From contig NZ_LSYT01000008.1 in assembly GCF_001602525.1 (NCBI RefSeq), forward strand, positions 62,001-126,000: a DNA stretch of 64,000 nucleotides, given 5' to 3'. The notes beneath the pieces are model-generated. The model searched no databases and had not been told where the DNA came from. It was given only the letters and a program-made list of their open reading frames with translations. Positions 1 through 8,514 of the stretch are shown one piece after another. The translations under genes and the position numbers were made by a program. The stretch's first letter is position 1. Each line of letters opens with the position of its first letter. This DNA comes from Flavobacterium chilense. GTDB lineage: Bacteria > Bacteroidota > Bacteroidia > Flavobacteriales > Flavobacteriaceae.

Positions 1-711
1 TTTTAGACTGCTCATTTCCCAGGTATATCCATCATTTAATGTTAATTTAAATGCAGATTCAGTAGGGATTTCTTTTCCGTTAGAATATTTTGCAGTTTGA
101 GTAAATGTTGCTGCCTGTGCATTGTCAATTGTTAAAACTGCATCTGATGAAGTTGGAAGAAAAATCCAGTCATTTACATCTACAGTTTGGTTGCCATTAT
201 ATGCATAGCTATCATGGTACTTAACTTTTATGTCAGAAGAAACGCTTTTTGATGAAAAAACAGCATTATTTGCTGTCTGAGATTTTTTAGCTGGAAAAAC
301 AAATTTTAATTCCGTAGTTGAAGCTGTTTTAACCCAGGTGCTATTTGCGTTGTTCCAGGTATATATACCATAAACACCAGAAATATTTAAAATATCCTCT
401 ACCTGATTATCATTTTTACCATTAAAAATATCAATTTGACTAACGTTTAACAATCGGGATAAATTTTCTAATGCTTCAATTGCGCCAGAACTTTTAGTCT
501 TATCCAATTGAACAAGCATTTCATTAGCCTCGGCTTCTAATTTAGTTTTTTGCTGGGCAGGAGTAAGACTTGAATAAGGTTGTTTTAGTAAAGCGGCAAT
601 TTGTTCTTCAATAGTTTGTTCTGTTTCTGGTTTGTCATTGCTGTCATCACTAGAACATGAAACCATAAGTTGTGAAGCAACCAATGATAGCAAAATGAAT
701 TTTTTAATCAT
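1..711 (-). CDS. Putative lipoprotein, C-terminus cut by window edge
   Basis: The reverse-strand frame is open from the ATG at 711 to the window start, giving 237 codons with no stop, so the gene continues to the left. The N-terminus is a lipoprotein signal peptide ending in the lipobox-like VSCS with Cys at about residue 19, followed by an acidic Ser/Asp/Asn linker typical of exported Bacteroidota lipoproteins. The rest is Lys/Ser/Thr-rich and predicted beta-rich, with a sentence-like pattern of YTWNN and TFTQ segments. I do not recognise a family. It is probably an outer-membrane or periplasmic lipoprotein; function unknown. It is divergent from the esterase gene, with about 210 bp between the two starts. 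Confidence 0.75.
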   Translation of the reverse strand, partial: MIKKFILLSLVASQLMVSCSSDDSNDKPETEQTIEEQIAALLKQPYSSLTPAQQKTKLEAEANEMLVQLDKTKSSGAIEALENLSRLLNVSQIDIFNGKNDNQVEDILNISGVYGIYTWNNANSTWVKTASTTELKFVFPAKKSQTANNAVFSSKSVSSDIKVKYHDSYAYNGNQTVDVNDWIFLPTSSDAVLTIDNAQAATFTQTAKYSNGKEIPTESAFKLTLNDGYTWEMSSLK

Positions 712-885
712 GATTTGTGTTTAAATTAAATGAAATTGTTGTTTTATTTTGGGGCGCAAGGTAGTTTTATAAAGTTTTTAAACATTACGGGAAACCGTAA
801 AAATGTAAACTTTTTTCTGTTAAACTTTTTTAGGAAAAGATTTTGACAGAACATATTCTCTTACAGATTAATAGATAAGTTTTTT

Positions 886-893
886 TAAATTTG
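886..893 (+). promoter_or_regulatory. -7 box TAAATTTG upstream of esterase gene
   Basis: TAAATTTG matches the Bacteroidota -7 consensus TAnnTTTG and lies 28 bp before the ATG at 922. No clear -33 TTG sits at the expected distance, so this is a partial promoter match. Confidence 0.45.
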
Positions 894-921
894 CGATACA
901 ATTTTAAAAAAGAAAACGAGA

Positions 922-1686
922 ATGTTATACTCAAAAATAGAAGGCGAAGGAAAACCATTTATCATCATGCATGGATTTTTGGGGATGTCTGACAACTGGA
1001 AAACATTAGCAGGGCAGTATGTAGAAGCCGGATTTCAGGTTCATATTTTAGATTTGCGCAATCACGGCCGCAGTTTTCATTCAGACAAATGGAGTTATGA
1101 AGCGATGGTACAAGACGTTTTCGAATATTGCCAAGCCAATCAATTAAGCAAAATAGATATTTTAGGACATTCAATGGGCGGAAAAGTAGCAATGCTTTTT
1201 GCAACTACACATCCTGAAATTGTAGATAAACTGATTGTAGCAGATATTGGGCCGAGATTTTACAAACAACATCATCAGGATATTTTAGCAGGTTTAAATG
1301 CAGTAGATTTTTCGGTAAAACCAAGTCGAAATGATGTTGAAGCTGTCGTTGCACAATATGTTCCTGATTTTGGAACACGTCAGTTTCTGTTGAAAAACCT
1401 ATATTGGAAAGAACCGGGACAATTGGCTTTTAGATTTAATCTCGAAGTTTTCAATAATAATCTCGATGCCATTGGAAAAGCTTTGCCTGATGGTTTGGTT
1501 TTCGAAAAAGAAACCTTATTTATTAGAGGAGGCGCATCAGGTTATATTGCAGATGCAGATTTTGATGAAATACGTCAGCATTTTCCAAAAGCTAAGTTCG
1601 AAACCATTCCAAATGCAGGACATTGGCTTCATGCCGAAAACCCTAAAATGTTTTTTGAAATCACAACAGAGTTCCTGAAAGAATAA
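922..1686 (+). CDS. Alpha/beta hydrolase, YbfF-like esterase
   Basis: This 254-residue cytosolic protein is an alpha/beta-hydrolase fold enzyme. The oxyanion region HGFLG is at about 17-21, the nucleophile elbow GHSMGG at 82-87 (Ser84), and the C-terminal catalytic His is His234 in NAGHWLHAENP. No signal peptide is present. Length and motifs match the YbfF/PldB-like esterases that hydrolyse short acyl esters or thioesters; the natural substrate cannot be told from sequence. A -7 box lies just upstream and the gene appears to be first in its unit, followed 51 bp later by a small membrane protein gene. Confidence 0.88.
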   Translation: MLYSKIEGEGKPFIIMHGFLGMSDNWKTLAGQYVEAGFQVHILDLRNHGRSFHSDKWSYEAMVQDVFEYCQANQLSKIDILGHSMGGKVAMLFATTHPEIVDKLIVADIGPRFYKQHHQDILAGLNAVDFSVKPSRNDVEAVVAQYVPDFGTRQFLLKNLYWKEPGQLAFRFNLEVFNNNLDAIGKALPDGLVFEKETLFIRGGASGYIADADFDEIRQHFPKAKFETIPNAGHWLHAENPKMFFEITTEFLKE

Positions 1687-1737
1687 TTTTTTTGAAGTAA
1701 ATTTTATTACTTTTATTAAAACTTTAAATCAAAAAAT

Positions 1738-2082
1738 ATGAAACTATTACTTAGACTCCTTGTTACTGCTGCCTTGGTGTTGTTAATTGCTAACTTTTTG
1801 CCGGGGGTACATGTTGCAAGTTTTGGTACAGCAATAATTGTAGCAATTGTTTTAGGATTATTGAATCTGTTTATAAAACCAATATTAGTTATCCTAACGC
1901 TACCGGTTACGTTTATTACGCTAGGTTTGTTTTTACTGGTTATTAATGCAGTCATTATTTTGTTGTGTACTAATATTGTGGGAGGTTTTGCAGTCGATTC
2001 CTTCTGGACCGCATTGTTCTTTAGTATTATATTGTCTATTCTTCAGTCTGTTACTTACAGGATACTGGGAGACGATAAATAA
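1738..2082 (+). CDS. Phage_holin_4_2-type small membrane protein
   Basis: This 114-residue protein is almost entirely hydrophobic, with four likely membrane helices at about 5-22, 28-50, 56-78 and 88-108. The pattern NLFIKPILVILTLPVTFITLG is diagnostic of the Phage_holin_4_2 (PF04020) family. Despite that name, these are common chromosomal membrane proteins and there are no phage genes nearby. Function unknown. It follows the esterase gene on the same strand and is followed by a strong hairpin. Confidence 0.82.
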   Translation: MKLLLRLLVTAALVLLIANFLPGVHVASFGTAIIVAIVLGLLNLFIKPILVILTLPVTFITLGLFLLVINAVIILLCTNIVGGFAVDSFWTALFFSIILSILQSVTYRILGDDK

Positions 2083-2135
2083 AATAAATATAGAAAACGT
2101 GTTTAAAACATCTTCAAATACAATAAATTAAAAAC

Positions 2136-2179
2136 TTGGTTGGGTTGCAAAAATTTTATAATTTTGCAACCCAATTTTA
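2136..2179 (+). promoter_or_regulatory. Hairpin overlapping the tig promoter
   Basis: A 13-bp perfect stem (2140-2152 with 2162-2174) followed by TTTTA could terminate the upstream transcript. The same stretch also contains TTG at 2136-2138, a 20-bp spacer and TAATTTTG at 2159-2166, which fits TTG-N20-TAnnTTTG and would drive tig. The right half of the hairpin therefore overlaps the promoter. Confidence 0.55.
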
Positions 2180-2200
2180 TTATGTAAATTAAAGAAGAAG

Positions 2201-3523
2201 ATGGATATCAAAAGAGTAGCAATAGACGCTGTGAATGAAACAATTGTAATGACAGTTGTTCACATGGATTATAAAGGTCAGGTAGCAAAAAGAATCAACG
2301 AAAAAATGCCTTTGGCGCAAGTAAAAGGATTTAGAAAAGGACAAGTTCCTAAAGATCTTGTTGAAAAACAATACGGAAAAAGCGTAAAACAAGAAGAGGT
2401 TAAAAAAGTAGTTGATTTGGCTTTGGAGCGTTATATTCAGTCTGAAAGATTAAATCTTTTAGGAACTCCACTTCCAAAAGTAAACGAAGATTTTAACTGG
2501 GATGCTGAAGAACTTACTTTCGAATACGAAATTGGTTTAGTACCAAACTTCGAAATTGATTTAGAAGCAAAAAACAATATCGTAAAATATATTGTTACTG
2601 CTGATGATAAATTAATCGACGGACAAGTAGAGCGTATCCAAAAACAATTCGGAAAAGCAATTCCTCAGGATAAAGTTGAAGCTGATTCAGATTTAACCGG
2701 AACTTTCTCAAACGAAGAAAAAGGAATCAATAATACGACTACAATCTCTGTTTCTACATTCAACAAAAAAGCAGGGGATAAATTCATCGGTAAAAAAGTA
2801 GGTGATGTAGTTACAGTAAGCACAAAAGGTTTATTCGAAGATGATCACCAATTAATGGATTACCTAAAAGTATCTCATGATGATGTTCATGGTTTAGATA
2901 TCGAAGTAAACTTTACAATCAGCGCCATCAATGGAGCTGAATTAGCTGAATTAAACCAGGAGTTATTCGATAAACTTTTTGGTGAAGGAAAAGTAGCTTC
3001 TCTTGAAGATTTAAAATCTAAAATCAAAGAAGATGCTGAGGCTCAATTCGCGCAACAAGCAGATCAAAAATTATTATTAGATGTTCAGGATTTCCTAATC
3101 GAAAATACAAAATTTGATTTACCGGCTGAATTCCTTAAAAAATGGTTGCAAACTGTTGGAGAGAAAAAACTTTCTGCAGAAGAAGCTGAAGTTGAATACG
3201 CAAGATCTGAAAAAGGTTTACGTTTTCAATTGATCGAAGGAAAAGCTATGGCTCAAAGTAATATTCAAATTAACTTTGAAGATTTGAAAACTTTCACTTC
3301 AAAAGCGATCAAACAACAAATGGCTCAATTTGGACAAACAAACCCAACTGATGAAGAAGTTCAGGGAATTGTGGCTAGAGTTTTGTCTAACCAGGAAGAA
3401 GTGAAAAGACTTTCTGAGCAAGTTGTAGCAGAGAAATTGTTAGAGTTGTTCAAAGAAAAAGCAAATCCAACAACTAAAGAAGTAACTTACGAAGAATTTA
3501 TTGCTGCATCTTACGGAGAATAA
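2201..3523 (+). CDS. tig: Trigger factor, ribosome-associated chaperone
   Basis: This 440-residue protein binds the ribosome exit tunnel and chaperones nascent chains. The ribosome-binding signature GFRKGQVPKDLVEKQYG starts at about residue 43. The middle PPIase-like region (about 150-245) is divergent, as is usual in Bacteroidota trigger factors, so isomerase activity is doubtful. The C-terminal helical arms run from about 250 to 430. It lies upstream of clpP and clpX in the conserved tig-clpP-clpX order. A promoter match sits 35-65 bp upstream, and a strong terminator follows, so clpP probably has its own promoter. Confidence 0.97.
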   Translation: MDIKRVAIDAVNETIVMTVVHMDYKGQVAKRINEKMPLAQVKGFRKGQVPKDLVEKQYGKSVKQEEVKKVVDLALERYIQSERLNLLGTPLPKVNEDFNWDAEELTFEYEIGLVPNFEIDLEAKNNIVKYIVTADDKLIDGQVERIQKQFGKAIPQDKVEADSDLTGTFSNEEKGINNTTTISVSTFNKKAGDKFIGKKVGDVVTVSTKGLFEDDHQLMDYLKVSHDDVHGLDIEVNFTISAINGAELAELNQELFDKLFGEGKVASLEDLKSKIKEDAEAQFAQQADQKLLLDVQDFLIENTKFDLPAEFLKKWLQTVGEKKLSAEEAEVEYARSEKGLRFQLIEGKAMAQSNIQINFEDLKTFTSKAIKQQMAQFGQTNPTDEEVQGIVARVLSNQEEVKRLSEQVVAEKLLELFKEKANPTTKEVTYEEFIAASYGE

Positions 3524-3640
3524 ATTTTAGTCTGAAAGTCGAAAGTTGTAAAGTCAAAAGTTAAGAAGCAGACTTCATTAACTTGATTTTAAAAATTAAG
3601 ATTTTATTACAGAAACTGAAAGATAAAAATAATTATATTT

Positions 3641-3683
3641 GAACGTCAATGGAAGTTTTTCTTCTATTGACGTTCTTTTTTTT
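3641..3683 (+). terminator. Rho-independent terminator of tig
   Basis: A 15-bp stem (3641-3655 with 3661-3675, one G-T pair), a TTTTT loop and a run of nine T. Confidence 0.88.
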
Positions 3684-3709
3684 GTTTCAGGTTTCAGTTG
3701 GTGAACGTT

Positions 3710-3767
3710 TCTTAGTTTTAAAAAAAAACTTAGAATCTTAGTAGCTTAGAACCTTAGGATCTTAAAA
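3710..3767. repeat. Degenerate CTTAG-type repeat
   Basis: Short units such as CTTAGAATCTTAGTAGCTTAG recur about every 10-11 bp just upstream of clpP. Similar tracts occur at 4548, 13466, 47633 and 47901 in this window, always between genes. Confidence 0.6.
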
Positions 3768-3856
3768 AAGAAGACAAATTGACATCCTTTAGAAAGAGGT
3801 ACAACCTTTGATGAAGAATACATACAAATAAACGTAAAACTTAGAACACTTAAAAT

Positions 3857-4531
3857 ATGAACTACGGTAAAGAATTCAAAAAGTTTGCTACAAAGCACCA
3901 AGGCGTAAATGCTATGTACTATGACAAAATCATAGCAGCAATGAATCCAACTAATATGACTCCATATATTATCGAAGAGCGTCAGTTGAATATTTCTCAA
4001 TTAGACGTTTTTTCAAGATTAATGATGGACAGAATCATCTTTTTAGGAACAGGTATCGACGATCAGATCGCTAACATTGTTCAGGCACAATTACTTTTCT
4101 TAGAAAGTGCAGATGCATCAAAAGATATTCAGATTTACTTAAATTCTCCTGGAGGAAGTGTTTATGCAGGATTAGGAATTTATGACACGATGCAATACAT
4201 CAAACCAGATGTAGCGACAATTTGTACAGGAATGGCAGCTTCTATGGGAGCAGTTTTATTATGTGCAGGAGCAGCAGGAAAACGCTCGGCTCTGCCACAT
4301 TCAAGAGTTATGATTCACCAGCCATCAGGAGGAGCACAAGGTGTTGCAACAGATATGGAAATCAACTTACGCGAAATGTTGAAACTTAAAGACGAATTAT
4401 ACCACATCATTTCGCAACATTCAGGACAAACTTTTGATAAAGTGCATAAAGACAGTGAACGTGATTACTGGATGATTGCAGACGAAGCAAAAGAATACGG
4501 AATGATTGATGAAGTATTGAGAAGAAGCTAA
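3857..4531 (+). CDS. clpP: ATP-dependent Clp protease proteolytic subunit
   Basis: This 224-residue serine peptidase forms the tetradecameric chamber that degrades substrates fed by ClpX. The catalytic triad is visible: Ser129 in GMAASMGA, His154 in MIHQPSGGA and Asp203 in SERDYWM, each offset by 18 from E. coli ClpP. The N-terminus is about 18 residues longer than in E. coli and may contain a short propeptide; internal Met20 is an alternative start. It lies between tig and clpX. The clpP-clpX gap is 177 bp of repeat-rich DNA, so clpX could be transcribed separately. Confidence 0.97.
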   Translation: MNYGKEFKKFATKHQGVNAMYYDKIIAAMNPTNMTPYIIEERQLNISQLDVFSRLMMDRIIFLGTGIDDQIANIVQAQLLFLESADASKDIQIYLNSPGGSVYAGLGIYDTMQYIKPDVATICTGMAASMGAVLLCAGAAGKRSALPHSRVMIHQPSGGAQGVATDMEINLREMLKLKDELYHIISQHSGQTFDKVHKDSERDYWMIADEAKEYGMIDEVLRRS

Positions 4532-4547
4532 TTTTTTTTTTTAAGAT

Positions 4548-4702
4548 TCGAAGTTGTAAAGGACTAAGGTTCTAAAATTAACTTGAAACTTGAAACAAAA
4601 TTAAACTCGAAACAAAAAATAAAAAGTTAATAACTTACTAAGTTTTTGAGGTTTTAATGAAAAATCTCAGAAACTTAGTAACTTTGCAGCTTAGCAACTA
4701 AA
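4548..4702. repeat. Degenerate CTTAG-type repeat between clpP and clpX
   Basis: The tract mixes AACTTGAAACTTGAAAC-like units with ACTTAGTAACTTTGCAGCTTAG. The copy at 4679-4686, TAACTTTG, matches the -7 consensus TAnnTTTG, but no TTG lies at the expected -33 distance. Confidence 0.55.
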
Positions 4703-4708
4703 TAAAGA

Positions 4709-5941
4709 ATGGCAAAAGTAGTATTAGAATGTTCGTTTTGTGGAAGAAAAAAGCCAGAAACTAATTTATTAATTGCGGGTATTAATGCACATATTTGTGA
4801 TAAGTGTATTGAACAAGCACACGGAATTGTATTAGAAGAATTAAAATCAAGCGGAAGCGCAAAACTTGTTGGTGATTTAATTTTAAAGAAACCTAAAGAA
4901 ATCAGAGCTTTTTTAGATCAGTATGTTATTGGTCAGGACCAAACTAAAAAAGTAATGTCAGTTGCAGTTTACAATCACTACAAACGTTTAATGCAACAGC
5001 AATTAGACGACGAAGTAGAGATTGAAAAAAGTAACATCATTATGGTGGGACAAACCGGAACCGGAAAAACATTGGTAGCAAAAACAATTGCAAAAATGTT
5101 AGACGTTCCTTTAGCAATCGTAGATGCAACAGTACTTACAGAAGCTGGTTATGTAGGAGAAGATGTTGAAAGTATTTTAACTCGTTTACTACAGGCCGCT
5201 GATTATGATGTAACCAAAGCCGAAAGAGGAATTGTGTTTATTGATGAGATAGATAAAATTGCCCGTAAGAGCGATAATCCATCCATAACACGTGACGTTT
5301 CCGGTGAAGGAGTACAACAAGCTTTATTGAAATTACTGGAAGGAACAGTGGTAAACGTACCGCCAAAAGGAGGACGTAAACATCCGGACCAGAAATTTGT
5401 TGAAGTAAATACTCAAAACATCCTGTTTATTGCAGGAGGAGCTTTTGATGGCGTTGAACGTATTATTTCTAAACGTTTAAACCGTCAGGCAGTGGGGTAT
5501 TCGACATCAAAAAATGCAGATAATATTGACAAAGACAATTTGTTGCAATACATCATTCCAAAAGATATTAAAGACTTTGGTCTGATTCCTGAAATCATTG
5601 GTCGTTTGCCGGTTCTAACACACATGGATCCTTTAGACAGAGAAACATTACGTGCAATTTTGACACAACCTAAAAATGCATTGGTAAAACAATACCAAAA
5701 ATTATTTTTAATGGATGATGTTGAATTTACCATAACAGACGAAGCATTAGATTTTATTGTTGACAAAGCATTAGAATACAAATTAGGAGCTCGTGGATTA
5801 CGTTCGTTATGTGAAGCTATCTTAACAGATGCCATGTACGAATTGCCAAGTTCTGATGATAAAGTTTTGACAATCGATAAAGATTATGCGAAACACACCT
5901 TGAATAAAAATTTATTGAAGCGAATGGAAATTGCTTCTTAA
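4709..5941 (+). CDS. clpX: ATP-dependent Clp protease ATP-binding subunit ClpX
   Basis: This 410-residue AAA+ unfoldase recognises substrates and feeds ClpP. Domains in order: an N-terminal zinc finger with Cys8, Cys11, Cys30 and Cys33; Walker A GQTGTGKT at 114-121; pore loop GYVGE near 147-151; Walker B VFIDEID near 176-182; the RKH loop at about 223-225; and the C-terminal small domain. The ClpP-docking loop that reads IGF in E. coli aligns here with VGY at 262-264. The 3' end of the gene and its terminator are repeated 5,278 bp downstream, on the other side of an accessory region. Confidence 0.97.
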   Translation: MAKVVLECSFCGRKKPETNLLIAGINAHICDKCIEQAHGIVLEELKSSGSAKLVGDLILKKPKEIRAFLDQYVIGQDQTKKVMSVAVYNHYKRLMQQQLDDEVEIEKSNIIMVGQTGTGKTLVAKTIAKMLDVPLAIVDATVLTEAGYVGEDVESILTRLLQAADYDVTKAERGIVFIDEIDKIARKSDNPSITRDVSGEGVQQALLKLLEGTVVNVPPKGGRKHPDQKFVEVNTQNILFIAGGAFDGVERIISKRLNRQAVGYSTSKNADNIDKDNLLQYIIPKDIKDFGLIPEIIGRLPVLTHMDPLDRETLRAILTQPKNALVKQYQKLFLMDDVEFTITDEALDFIVDKALEYKLGARGLRSLCEAILTDAMYELPSSDDKVLTIDKDYAKHTLNKNLLKRMEIAS

Positions 5942-6037
5942 ATACAGATATTACTTTGTTGAAGTTTTCAATTTAGACAAAGTTTAATTTTAAACCTGTT
6001 CATTTATTTGAACAGGTTTTTTTATGCTTTTTATTTT
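5846..6037. repeat. Direct repeat copy 1: clpX 3' end plus terminator
   Basis: These 192 bp match 11124-11315 at a constant offset of 5,278 bp, with six mismatches and no gaps (about 97% identical). The copy covers the last 31 sense codons of clpX, its stop codon and its terminator. It marks the left edge of the accessory region. Confidence 0.92.
5992..6023 (+). terminator. clpX terminator
   Basis: An 11-bp perfect stem AAACCTGTTCA/TGAACAGGTTT with a 6-nt loop and a T run. It is identical to the hairpin at 11270-11301. Confidence 0.9.
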
Positions 6038-6529
6038 AATAAAATATTTTTTATAAATTTTTTCTTATATATTTGGTTTTTGTTTTTTTAATACAGATTA
6101 TGAAAATAAAAATATATACCCAAAGACAAATCCTGTACTAATTAAATTATTGATACTGTTTATTGCGTTTGTTGTTTATTTCCTGTCTTTCGCAAAGTAT
6201 ATAAGTTAAAATTGTAAACGATTTTATAAAAGAACAGACAGGTTTAAAAGATTACTACAATATAGTTTTAAAAGAGGCGGCACTCTTGTATGCATGTTTT
6301 AAAATACTACGAAAAAGCACATCAGCATAGAAACATTAGTTTAGCAACTTATTTGGTAAGAATTAAATCCAATGAGTGTGATTATTAGATTCAATTGAAA
6401 TATTCAGGTTTCTGGTTATAGTCTGCTTGATTTTCATGAGGTTATTTTTAAATAAATTCTTTCAATTAAATATTTTTTTATAATTTATTTCTTATATATT
6501 TTAATTTAATTATTTAAGGAAAATAGATT
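6038..6529. other. Gene-poor left end of island, possible coding remnants
   Basis: No intact gene. The AT-rich motif TTTCTTATATATTT followed by a run ending GATTATGAAAA occurs twice (about 6061-6104 and 6489-6536), the second at the start of the metallopeptidase gene, so a partial duplication of that leader is likely. Between them, one frame at about 6120-6207 reads like a short hydrophobic segment (LIKLLILFIAFVVYFLSFA) before a stop. Another frame from ATG 6292 gives about 33 codons ending near 6390. These look like decayed gene fragments, at low confidence. Confidence 0.35.
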
Positions 6530-7894
6530 ATGAAAAGGAAAATCAAAAGCCATGTAAAAGTAATAATGCTACTTTGTATTGCATTATTGATGTTTAATTG
6601 CCAAAATGAAGAAAATTCATCAAATGAAGTACAGAGTAAAATTCACACAGTAGCTATTGATGAAGCAAAAAACTTTCTGACACGTTCAAAAACTAATTCT
6701 TTTGGAAAATCAGCAAACAATATATTAGAGAACCTTGAACTCGATAAAATTTCACAGGAAGAGATTAATGGTAGCAATCAGCAGCTAACTGTAATTCCTT
6801 TAGCAACAAATAACAATCTTCGAAATGATAGGGTATTGCTGTTGAAAGTTGATAACGAAATCAAGGGTGTGGTTTTTACTATGTATCCTGATGAAGATTC
6901 TGTTAAAGGAAGTTTTTCCGGAGAGCTGTTTTCTTACTCTTTAGATGGTAAGTTTATTAGTGGGTTTAGAGCAAAAGATGGAATTATTGTAAGTTATTTT
7001 GTTGAAAATAATACTGTAAAAACTACTGCCACGAGTGCTAAAGCTATTCCATTAAACGAGGTTATAGTTCAAAACAATTATCGACAGGTATATGCATTAG
7101 ATATGTTTGGATATTCCAGCATATTTGGCAATGATATTTATGGTGGTGATAGCTATGGAGGAACTGATTACTATTCTTGGGACGTGGGTGACGGAGGATA
7201 TGGTATTACAACACCAACATCTGATGCAATTGCAATTGCAATACAAAAACAAATCTACACTGATAAGTTGCCGCCTTGCCTAAAAAAAATATTAGATGAT
7301 TTAATAAATATAAATGCCGGTCCGGGAAATATTATAAATAAGTTTTCGGGAAACGATCCATCATATAATTATAATTGGACTATGGAAACTGGAAGTAATA
7401 AATTTGGAGTTTCTGGTAATACGATGTCAACATATAATGCAATAACAGGTATGACAACTACTTTTGATATTAAACAATTTCCGAATGCTACTGAACTCTC
7501 TTGGGCCAAAACGATGCTTCATGAAGCTATACATGCTTATTTAATAACTTATTATATTCGTAATGAACCAGGTTTTCAAGCTGAATATCCTGTATTATTT
7601 GATAAGTATATGGATGCAAAATTATGGAATTCGACTCATCATGATGAAATTGCACAAAGTCTTAGGCAATCAATAGCCAATGCTTTAGAAAGTTATGGAA
7701 TAAGTAAAGGATATAATTTAAATAAACAATTCTATGAAGATATGGCTTGGGGTGGTCTTGAAAATACAGAGGCGTTTAAAAAGTTATCTTTAACAGATCA
7801 AAGAAGAATATCAAGCACATTAGGTATCGAATTAAATGGAGAAGATTTCTTAGGGAATAAAAAGCCACAAAAAGGTAAAAAAACAGGTTGCTAA
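6530..7894 (+). CDS. Lipoprotein with HExxH zinc-peptidase motif
   Basis: The 454-residue product begins with a lipoprotein signal (Cys24 in LMFNC) and is probably anchored in the outer membrane or facing the periplasm or surface. Residues 30-180 are a poorly conserved N-terminal region, and residues 193-224 are a Gly/Tyr/Asp-rich linker. A zincin motif HEAIH lies at 331-335 in TMLHEAIHAYL, followed by HHDE at 370-373, a possible third metal ligand, and a helical segment. This arrangement fits a metallopeptidase-like domain. The substrate is unknown. It is the first gene of the clpX-bracketed island, upstream of four related small lipoproteins, and could be a secreted effector or a surface protease; neither is shown by sequence. 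Confidence 0.72.
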   Translation: MKRKIKSHVKVIMLLCIALLMFNCQNEENSSNEVQSKIHTVAIDEAKNFLTRSKTNSFGKSANNILENLELDKISQEEINGSNQQLTVIPLATNNNLRNDRVLLLKVDNEIKGVVFTMYPDEDSVKGSFSGELFSYSLDGKFISGFRAKDGIIVSYFVENNTVKTTATSAKAIPLNEVIVQNNYRQVYALDMFGYSSIFGNDIYGGDSYGGTDYYSWDVGDGGYGITTPTSDAIAIAIQKQIYTDKLPPCLKKILDDLININAGPGNIINKFSGNDPSYNYNWTMETGSNKFGVSGNTMSTYNAITGMTTTFDIKQFPNATELSWAKTMLHEAIHAYLITYYIRNEPGFQAEYPVLFDKYMDAKLWNSTHHDEIAQSLRQSIANALESYGISKGYNLNKQFYEDMAWGGLENTEAFKKLSLTDQRRISSTLGIELNGEDFLGNKKPQKGKKTGC

Positions 7895-7960
7895 TTATTT
7901 TCATTAAAGAATAATGAATATCTACAATTTATTGTTAAATTACTGATAAATATTGTCATT

Positions 7961-8455
7961 ATGAAAAAATATAAATTAATAATACTTGTTTGCTTGATTA
8001 TTTTAGTAGGATGTTCTTCCTTAAAAAATAAATTGCCAACTAGTAACAAAGGAAGATATACAGTAATGCTTGGTAAGTATAAATCAAAAAGTGAAAACCA
8101 GACTGTTACTCTAGGAGAACAAGTTTTTGATGTAGTAACTATTCGGGGACATGTTTTTGATGTAAAAACAGGGAAACCATTAAGTAATGCAACAGTAATC
8201 GAAGGTTGTTTTAAATTTCAAACGACATCCGAAGGAGAATACTCATTTAAAACCAGAAACCTGAAAGATAACTCTTTTTATATGGAAGCCATTGTTTATC
8301 CTTATCGGCCAGTTGATACGGATATTATCAATATCTACAATAGGAAAGAAGTAATAATTGATTTCTACTTAGCTATTGACGACAGGCCTATGTTTGATTG
8401 TACTACTGGTTGGTCCCATGATCAAATGCAGAAAGAACTCAATAACTTAAAATAA
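7961..8455 (+). CDS. Small lipoprotein, regulatory-like beta domain, array copy 1
   Basis: A 164-residue lipoprotein (LVGC, Cys18). After a short linker, the core reads TIRGHVFDVKTGKPLSNATV...GEYSFKTRN, a carboxypeptidase regulatory-like beta-sandwich (CarboxypepD_reg type) normally found on surface proteins. Two further Cys, in EGCFKF and FDC near the C-terminus, are conserved in all copies and could form a disulfide. A short segment is doubled just before the core (QVFDVV then HVFDVK); copy 3 has the same doubling but copies 2 and 4 do not. All four end in MQ(K/R)ELNNLK. A terminator-like hairpin separates it from copy 2. Confidence 0.75.
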   Translation: MKKYKLIILVCLIILVGCSSLKNKLPTSNKGRYTVMLGKYKSKSENQTVTLGEQVFDVVTIRGHVFDVKTGKPLSNATVIEGCFKFQTTSEGEYSFKTRNLKDNSFYMEAIVYPYRPVDTDIINIYNRKEVIIDFYLAIDDRPMFDCTTGWSHDQMQKELNNLK

Positions 8456-8469
8456 TTTTTTTCTTTAAG

Positions 8470-8498
8470 AAAAGCCTCCCGAATTTAGGGGGCTTTTT
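8470..8498 (+). terminator. Terminator-like hairpin after lipoprotein copy 1
   Basis: AAGCCTCCC, a 7-nt loop, then GGGGGCTTTTT. The stem contains one G-T pair and is followed by five T. Confidence 0.75.
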
Positions 8499-8514
8499 GT
8501 CTAAAATTATCAAT

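Larger units (their letters stand above)
3524..3856. other. tig-clpP intergenic region
   Basis: This 333-bp gap holds no credible gene. It contains a GTCGAAAGTTGTAAAGTC-type degenerate repeat just after tig, the tig terminator, and a run of CTTAG-type repeats before clpP. The two latter items are listed separately. Confidence 0.6.

Noticed and set aside
1738..2082. A prophage, from the holin-family gene
   Set aside because: The family name is misleading; these proteins are common in chromosomes, and no phage structural, lysin or integrase genes are nearby.
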